The notes under the pieces: model-generated
Seen by the model: only the letters and a program-made list of their open reading frames with translations
The model's database searches: none
Told to the model about the DNA's origin: nothing
Origin: CAYYFX01 sp046330135
GTDB taxonomy: Bacteria > ARS69
Reading direction: 5' to 3'
Length of the DNA stretch: 64,000 nucleotides
Assembly (NCBI GenBank): GCA_046330135.1
Contig: JAXLTI010000001.1
Location: 12,676 to 76,675, forward strand
In this document: piece after piece, positions 57,770-64,000 of the stretch
Layout: the number at the start of each line of letters is the position of its first letter
How positions within the stretch are numbered: position 1 is the stretch's first letter
Position numbers and translations under genes: made by a program

Positions 57770-60308
57770 ATGGCCGACGGTTCCGTTCGCCCGGAGCGCC
57801 CGGAGAAGAGCACCACCCCGCAAGAGGTCCTGCCGCTCGTCCCGCTGCGCGACATCGTCGTGTTCCCCCACCTCGTCGTCCCCTTCCAGGTGGGACGGCC
57901 GAGCTCGATCCAGGCCCTGCGCTACGCCCTCGCCCAGGGCCTCCCCGTCTTCCTCGTCTCCCAGAAGGACAAGGAGAAGGAGAACCCGACGCAGAAGGAC
58001 CTCCATGCCGTCGGGTGCGTCGCGGCGATCGTCCAGCACCTCGAGCTCGAGAACGGGCAGATCCGCATCCTCATCGAAGGCAAGCGCCGCGCGCGCCTGA
58101 AGGCCCTGCGTCAGGACGGTCCCCTGCTTGCGACGGTCGAGCCGCTCGACCTCCCGGGAATGGAGGGTCCGACCGACGACGTCATCGCGACGGCCAAGAA
58201 GGCGCACGGGCTCTTCACGCAGTACGCGAAGCTCCACCCCACCCCCATCACGGAGACCGCCCTCGGCCAGCTCAAGCCCGAGGAGCCCGCGCGGCTCGCC
58301 GACGGGATCGCGGCCCACATGGCCGTCCCCGCGGACGAGAAGCAGGCCATCCTCGAGAAGGTCGACCTCCGCGAACGGCTCGCCCACATCCTGAAGCTCC
58401 TCGAGATCGAGATCGAGAAGCGAGAGATCGACCGGAAGATCGCGACGCGCGTCAAGAAGCAGATGGACAAGGCGCAGCGCGAGTACTACCTGAACGAGAA
58501 GGTCAAGGCGATCTACAAGGAGCTCGGCCGGAAGGACGATCGCGTCGGCGAGGTGGATGCGCTCAAGAAGAAGGTGGAGGAGTCCGGGCTATCGACCGAG
58601 GCGAAGGAGAAGGCGCTCGAGGAGATCCGCCGCCTCGAGATGATGCCGCCCGTCTCCGCCGAGGCGACCGTCTCGCGCAACTACATCCAGTGGCTCATCG
58701 ACGTGCCCTGGAGCAAGAAGAGCCGCGGCAACAAGGACATCGAGAAAGCCAGGGAGATCCTCGAGGAGGATCACTACGGGCTCGATAAGGTGAAGGAGCG
58801 GATCCTCGAGTACCTCGCGGTGCGTACCCTCGTGAAGCACCCGAAGGGTCCCATCCTCTGTCTCGTGGGACCGCCGGGGGTCGGCAAGACGTCCCTCGCG
58901 AAGTCGATCGCGCGCGCGACGGGCCGCAACTACGTCCGGCTCTCGCTCGGCGGGATCCGCGACGAGGCGGAGATCCGGGGCCACCGCCGCACCTACATCG
59001 GAGCTTTCCCCGGCCAGATCATCCAGATGATGAAGAAGGCCGGCGCGTGCAACCCCGTGTTCCTCCTCGACGAGGTGGACAAGGTCGGGATGGACTTCCG
59101 CGGCGATCCCACGGCCGCGCTCCTCGAGGTGCTCGACCCGGAGCAGAACCACATGTTCCTCGACCACTACCTCGACGTGCCCTACGACCTGTCACAGGTG
59201 ATGTTCCTCGCGACGGCCAACGTGCTGCACCCCATCTCGCCGGCGCTCCTCGATCGCCTCGAGGTGCTGCACATCCCGAGCTATACCCATCTCGAGAAAC
59301 GGCAGATCGCCCGCCGCTTCCTGCTGCCGAAGAACGTCGAATCGCACGGGCTCAAGCCCGCCAACCTCGCGGTTTCCGACGGCGCCCTCGACGTCCTGAT
59401 CGATCGCTACACGCGCGAGGCGGGCGTACGGAACCTCGAGCGGGAGATCGGCAATCTCTGCCGCAAGGTCGCGCGACGGGTGGCCAGGGAGGGCGCCGAC
59501 GTCTCCGAGAGCGTGGACGAGCCCGGGCTCGCCCGCCTCCTCGGACCGGCCCGCTTCCACAAGGGGGCCGAAGCTCAGCGGGCCGAGGTCGGAACGGCGA
59601 TGGGGCTCGCATGGACCGAGGTCGGCGGCCAGACGCTGCTCGTCGAGTGTAGCTGCATGCCCGGCAAGGGACGGTTGACGCTCACCGGCAAGATGGGCGA
59701 GGTGATGCGCGAGTCGGCCCATGCCGCCGTGTCGATCGTGCGCGCTCGCGCCGAGGCTCTGGGGATCGACGCCGACTTCCACAAGAAGCTCGACATCCAC
59801 ATCCACATCCCCGAGGGCGCGATCCCGAAGGACGGGCCATCGGCGGGCGTGACGCTCGTGACCGCGCTCGTGTCCCGCCTCACCGGTCGCCCCGTGCGCC
59901 ACGACATCGCCATGACGGGGGAGATCACGCTCGGCGGCAAGGTCCTGCCCATCGGCGGCCTTCGCGAGAAGCTGCTCGCGGCCTACCGCGCCGGCATCGT
60001 CACCATCATCGCACCGGCCGAGAACGCACGCGACCCTCGAAGAAGTCTCTCCCGAGTGCGCGATCGCCTCGACGTCCGGACCGTGTCGCGCATCGACGAG
60101 GTGCTCGCGATCGCTATCCTTCCTGGAAGGGGTGGCGGCCGAACCGGCCCCGCCCGACGTCCCGGCCGAGCCCCGCCGCCCTCCGAATCCGCTGCCCGTC
60201 GATCAGCCCGGATATACAGTAGGGGCGATTCCACCCCGGCCCGTCAAGCCTGCTCCTCCGCTCCCGTCTCTCCGTCCCTCACCCACCCTCCCCTCGCCGA
60301 GGTACGCC

Positions 60309-60337
<29 letters not shown>
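57770..60337 (+). CDS. lon: Lon protease, with a damaged C-terminal tail
   Basis: Residues 1-760 are a complete Lon: the LON substrate domain (LPLVPLRDIVVFPH), Walker A GPPGVGKTS, FLLDEVDKVG, and the Ser-Lys dyad (KDGPSAGVTLVTALV with Ser; GEITLGGKVLPIGGLREKLLAA with Lys). From about 60035 the reading frame slips: RDPRRSLSRVRDRLDVRTV should read RDLEEVSPEVRDRLDV, which needs one C removed and one G added. A further extra C near 60120 changes the tail (LEGVAAEPAPPDVP appears in another frame). The natural stop is therefore unclear and may lie before 60337. Confidence 0.93.
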
Positions 60338-61571
<1,234 letters not shown>

Positions 61572-61638
61572 CCGCGTCAGCTCGCCGTCGCGATTCGGGA
61601 CATCCGGCCTGCGCCGATCGCGCGTGACTGTCTGACGA

Positions 61639-62073
61639 TCATCTGGTCCAGTCGGCAAGCTCGATGCCGATCGACTCCATCTCCGCGAATGGCCTGAAGT
61701 CCTTGACGTTGCGCGTAGCGAGCGGGAGGCCGCGAGCGCCCGCGATGGCCGCGATCAGGAGATCGCCGAGCCGGTGTCGCTGTCTCCCCGTCGAACGAGC
61801 CCACATCTCCGCTGCCCGCGCGGCCGCCAGCTCGTCGAACGGCAGTACGTTGCAAGAGCGGAGAAAGGTCTCGAAAACCCGGAGATAGCTGTCGAAATGC
61901 TTTCCGTGCCGGATCGCCTCCCTGTATCCACGCAACCGCTCGAAAGCGCTCACCGCGGTCACTGTGAACCGGCCGTGCTCTCTGAGATACTCCCTGGCTC
62001 TCTCGACAGCCCAGGTCTTCCCTCGCGAGAGCTCCGAGAGGATGTCGGAGTCAAGGACGACCGGGCGGCTCAC
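61639..62073 (-). CDS. PIN-domain toxin (VapC family)
   Basis: The 144-residue PIN nuclease has the acidic sites in VLDSDILSEL (Asp near residue 8), SAFERLRGY (Glu), GDLLIAAIAG (Asp) and ATRNVKDF (Asp). VapC toxins cleave RNA, often tRNA. It starts at a GTG overlapping the antitoxin stop (GTGA). Base composition is less extreme than in the neighbours, as for many mobile toxin genes. Confidence 0.88.
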   Translation of the reverse strand: MSRPVVLDSDILSELSRGKTWAVERAREYLREHGRFTVTAVSAFERLRGYREAIRHGKHFDSYLRVFETFLRSCNVLPFDELAAARAAEMWARSTGRQRHRLGDLLIAAIAGARGLPLATRNVKDFRPFAEMESIGIELADWTR

Positions 62074-62351
62074 CAGCGAGCACTGGCTTCCAACCGCCGC
62101 GTCAGGCGGCGCTGGTCGGCCCTCGAGATGCCCGCAAGGCTACCGCGTGCGAGCTCGAGGATGGTGTCCGGCGACCGGACGATGTCGACATTCTCTCCGT
62201 AGTGCGATCGCAGAATGGCGAGCACCTGCCCCTCGAAGCTGCGCCCGCAGCGTTCGGCGTCGGACGCCAAGCGGCTACGGAGGCGCCCGGGGAATCGAAT
62301 CGTCCGGGCCGTGGTTGTATCTGGATCCCTCTGGAGCTTGCGGACCTGCAT
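62070..62351 (-). CDS. Antitoxin of the VapBC-like pair
   Basis: The 93-residue protein from ATG 62351 (MQVRKLQRDPDTTTARTIRF) has an N-terminal ribbon-helix-helix-like stretch (RTIRFPGRLRSRLASDAERC, GRSFEGQVLAILRSHY) and a C-terminal toxin-binding tail. The frame extends to 62423, but the inverted repeat just upstream of 62351 fits a promoter-operator. It precedes the toxin by a 4-nt overlap. Confidence 0.78.
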   Translation of the reverse strand: MQVRKLQRDPDTTTARTIRFPGRLRSRLASDAERCGRSFEGQVLAILRSHYGENVDIVRSPDTILELARGSLAGISRADQRRLTRRLEASARW

Positions 62352-62352
62352 A

Positions 62353-62374
62353 ACCAATAGAGTACCAGATTGGT
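62353..62374 (-). promoter_or_regulatory. Putative operator and promoter of the toxin-antitoxin operon
   Basis: ACCAAT (62353-62358) and ATTGGT (62369-62374) form a perfect 6-bp inverted repeat with a 10-bp centre, ending 2 bp from the antitoxin ATG. The centre holds TACTCT on the coding strand as a possible -10, about 8 nt from the ATG, which would make the mRNA leaderless. The layout suits autorepression by the RHH antitoxin. Confidence 0.45.
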
Positions 62375-62448
62375 TCAGGATCTCTGGGGTCTCGTCGTCC
62401 TCATTCCTATCCAGGCACGCCACCGGTTCATCCCCGCCAGGTCGACCG

Positions 62449-63723
62449 CTACTTGCCGGCGCGCGGAGCCTCGCCCCTTGGAACGCGCAACGCCAGCTCT
62501 TCCGGCGCCATGCCCGACGGACCGAGCACGAACGTCACGGCCGTCCCCTTCAAGTGGACCCAGGCTGGACCGTTGCCCGACGCGAACGCCGACTCGACGT
62601 CCGTGCCACCAAGGGCCTTCACGATCCCCTCGGCGGCTTCGCCGGCATCCTTGAGGGAGTCCCACTCGGAGAACATCACCAGGGTCTCCTTGCCCGGCTC
62701 GCCGTAGAGGGCGTACTGATCGCCGTCCCAGCCACGCGACGCCTCGACGGCTTCGGGTACGGGAAGGGTCTGCTTCAGCCAAACGTAGAAGACGTACTGT
62801 CCCAGCACGTCGGCGTAGGAGGCCTGGCCGAGGTTCATCGCCCTGGCGACGGGCGCCACTTCGACCTTTTGAGGCTCGTCGCGATGGTCCCAGTACTTCT
62901 CCGGCTGGAGGATCTGCTCCGTCGAATCGGGGAGGTCCTTGTAGGCGCGATCGGCGTACTTCCAGTCGTGGCCGTCGAGCGCGTGCTGGAGGAACGTGGC
63001 GCCAAACGCATAGGGGAAGATGAGGAAGTCGACGATGGCCGGAGGCGTCCCCTTGGGAAAGCCCATGTCGCCTCCCATCGTGCTCGACATCTGAGCGAGC
63101 GCGACCATGTCCGTCGACTTCGCCATGTCCTCCCCGGCAAGGTCCATCATCATCGTCAGCATGCCGTCACCCTCGACGAGCGCCGATCGCGCGAGTTGCT
63201 TGTCGCTGTTGCCCACGATCGGCTCGAGGTAGCTGTCGAGGCTGAAGTTCTGGTCCTGGAGCGCGTGCGTCAGCTCGTGGGACATGACGGGACCCTGGAG
63301 CTCGGGCGCGATCCAGTCCGCCACGATGAAGGTGTCGCGCTCGGGATCGTAGTAGCCGGCGATCTGGGCGACGAGCACGTCCTTCACGAGCTCGGTGTAC
63401 TTTTCGGCGTCGGGGACGAGGCCCAGACGCGCGAAGAGACGTCCCTCCTTCTTCATGCGCTCGCCCTCGCCATGCGCTTCCATCTGCTGCTCCAGGTACT
63501 CGAGGATCTTGTCCTTGCCCGCGATCTCCACCGCGACTTGCCGCTTGATCGGGAGACCGCGGATCTTCGAGACGCGCTCGAGGATCTCGCGCACCTGCGC
63601 TCTCAGCTCCTCGGCACTGGGTTTCTTCCGGACCTGTGCCTCCTCCCCGCGATCCGGAGGCGGTGCTGCCGCGAGGAGCGGCGCGCCGCACAGGAGCAGC
63701 GCGAGGACGCGCGAGGGCCTCAT
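62449..63723 (-). CDS. Exported zinc metallopeptidase-like protein
   Basis: The 424-residue protein has a signal peptide (MRPSRVLALLLCGAPLLAAA) and an HExxH zinc site within PVMSHELTHALQDQNF at about residue 150. A likely third ligand Glu lies in ARSALVEGDGMLT about 30 residues later. The layout (YYDPERDTFIVAD before the HExxH motif) matches an uncharacterised family of bacterial secreted peptidases. The ATG overlaps the purA stop as ATGA. Confidence 0.8.
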   Translation of the reverse strand: MRPSRVLALLLCGAPLLAAAPPPDRGEEAQVRKKPSAEELRAQVREILERVSKIRGLPIKRQVAVEIAGKDKILEYLEQQMEAHGEGERMKKEGRLFARLGLVPDAEKYTELVKDVLVAQIAGYYDPERDTFIVADWIAPELQGPVMSHELTHALQDQNFSLDSYLEPIVGNSDKQLARSALVEGDGMLTMMMDLAGEDMAKSTDMVALAQMSSTMGGDMGFPKGTPPAIVDFLIFPYAFGATFLQHALDGHDWKYADRAYKDLPDSTEQILQPEKYWDHRDEPQKVEVAPVARAMNLGQASYADVLGQYVFYVWLKQTLPVPEAVEASRGWDGDQYALYGEPGKETLVMFSEWDSLKDAGEAAEGIVKALGGTDVESAFASGNGPAWVHLKGTAVTFVLGPSGMAPEELALRVPRGEAPRAGK

Positions 63724-64000
63724 CGCGTCCGCTTGCGCTTCGGTGGCAAGAGGCGCGCGAGAGCATTGCGATCCGCGGCGACCAGCTCCTCGCGACCCGG
63801 TCCGGTCGAGATGAGCGCGACCGGCGCGCCCACCAGATCCTCGATCCGCGCGACGTAGTCCCTCGCGCGCTGGGGGAGCCGGGAAAGCTCGGTGATGCCT
63901 CGAGTCGACTCCCGCCAGCCCGGGAACTTCCGGTACTCGGGCTTGACCTTCTCGAGAGTCTCGGCCTCCGCGGGTAGAGTCGTGAGGCGGGTGCCCTTGT
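63720..64000 (-). CDS. purA: Adenylosuccinate synthetase, C-terminal fragment (partial at window edge)
   Basis: About 92 C-terminal residues are present: LTTLPAEAETLEKVKPEYRK, FPGWRESTRGITELSRLPQ, ARDYVARIEDLVGAPV, ALISTGPGREE. The last motif binds GDP in PurA, which makes adenylosuccinate from IMP and aspartate. The final 25 residues (ADRNALARLLPPKRKRTR) are a basic extension. Its TGA overlaps the next ATG. Confidence 0.9.
   Translation of the reverse strand, partial: KGTRLTTLPAEAETLEKVKPEYRKFPGWRESTRGITELSRLPQRARDYVARIEDLVGAPVALISTGPGREELVAADRNALARLLPPKRKRTR

Overview
This is a strongly GC-rich, gene-dense bacterial chromosome segment. The mix points to a soil or sediment Acidobacteriota-like organism, or a related uncultured Gram-negative phylum: secreted Ig-like plus FG-GAP surface proteins, a tandem DUF2330 pair, an alpha-2-macroglobulin, AMMECR1 and AmrS proteins, many MBOAT and polytopic surface enzymes, and the conserved order tig-clpP-clpX-lon. 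That placement is inference from gene content; no rRNA is present.

Layout. 1-8.6 kb (+): the end of a sigma-54 activator, a TPR protein and three secreted repeat proteins. 8.6-13.7 kb (-): a leucine-catabolism operon (carboxylase beta, methylglutaconyl-CoA hydratase, carboxylase alpha in two frames, HMG-CoA lyase). 13.7-17.8 kb (+): a small secreted protein, a palindrome array, an NqrB/RnfD-like membrane gene and two DUF2330 proteins. 17.9-25.2 kb: phosphate-related genes (ppx-ppk on -, beta-propeller phytase on +) and an orphan AAA/DUF4143 ATPase. 25.3-32.5 kb (-): a coupled VanW - AMMECR1 - alpha-2-macroglobulin operon. 32.7-34.8 kb (+): three coupled genes ending in a NagX-like acyltransferase. 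34.7-40.6 kb (-): AmrS radical SAM enzyme, SGNH protein, MBOAT acyltransferase and YfhO-like protein. 40.7-45.4 kb (+): fused ThDP-dependent E1, GST, dodecin, dihaem cytochrome c and PHP phosphoesterase. 45.4-50.7 kb: polytopic surface-glycan-type genes, one carrying a TCTG/GACA repeat at its frame break, and a 13-copy palindrome array. 50.6-54 kb (-): rsgA, a methyltransferase and an M29-like protein. 54.0-54.4 kb: tRNA-Arg, -Lys and -Leu. 54.6-61.6 kb (+): tig, clpP, clpX, lon, and rho broken by many indels. 61.6-64 kb (-): a toxin-antitoxin pair, a metallopeptidase and the end of purA.

Pathway links: the fused E1 can supply branched-chain acyl-CoAs that the leucine operon would finish oxidising. 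ppk, ppx and phytase handle polyphosphate and phytate. The SGNH and MBOAT proteins resemble polysaccharide O-acetylation pairs.

Two themes need attention. (1) A dispersed GC-rich palindrome occurs as single copies, as a 4-copy array and as a 13-copy array of about 60-nt units. The smaller array abuts a gene whose start codon is missing. (2) At least five genes (mccA, ppk, AMMECR1, SGNH, rho) need small frame corrections, most of them one missing base. This may be assembly error, real decay or, in one case, repeat-driven phase variation. Neighbouring genes are often coupled by 4-nt ATGA, GTGA or TTGA overlaps, so several starts are GTG or TTG.
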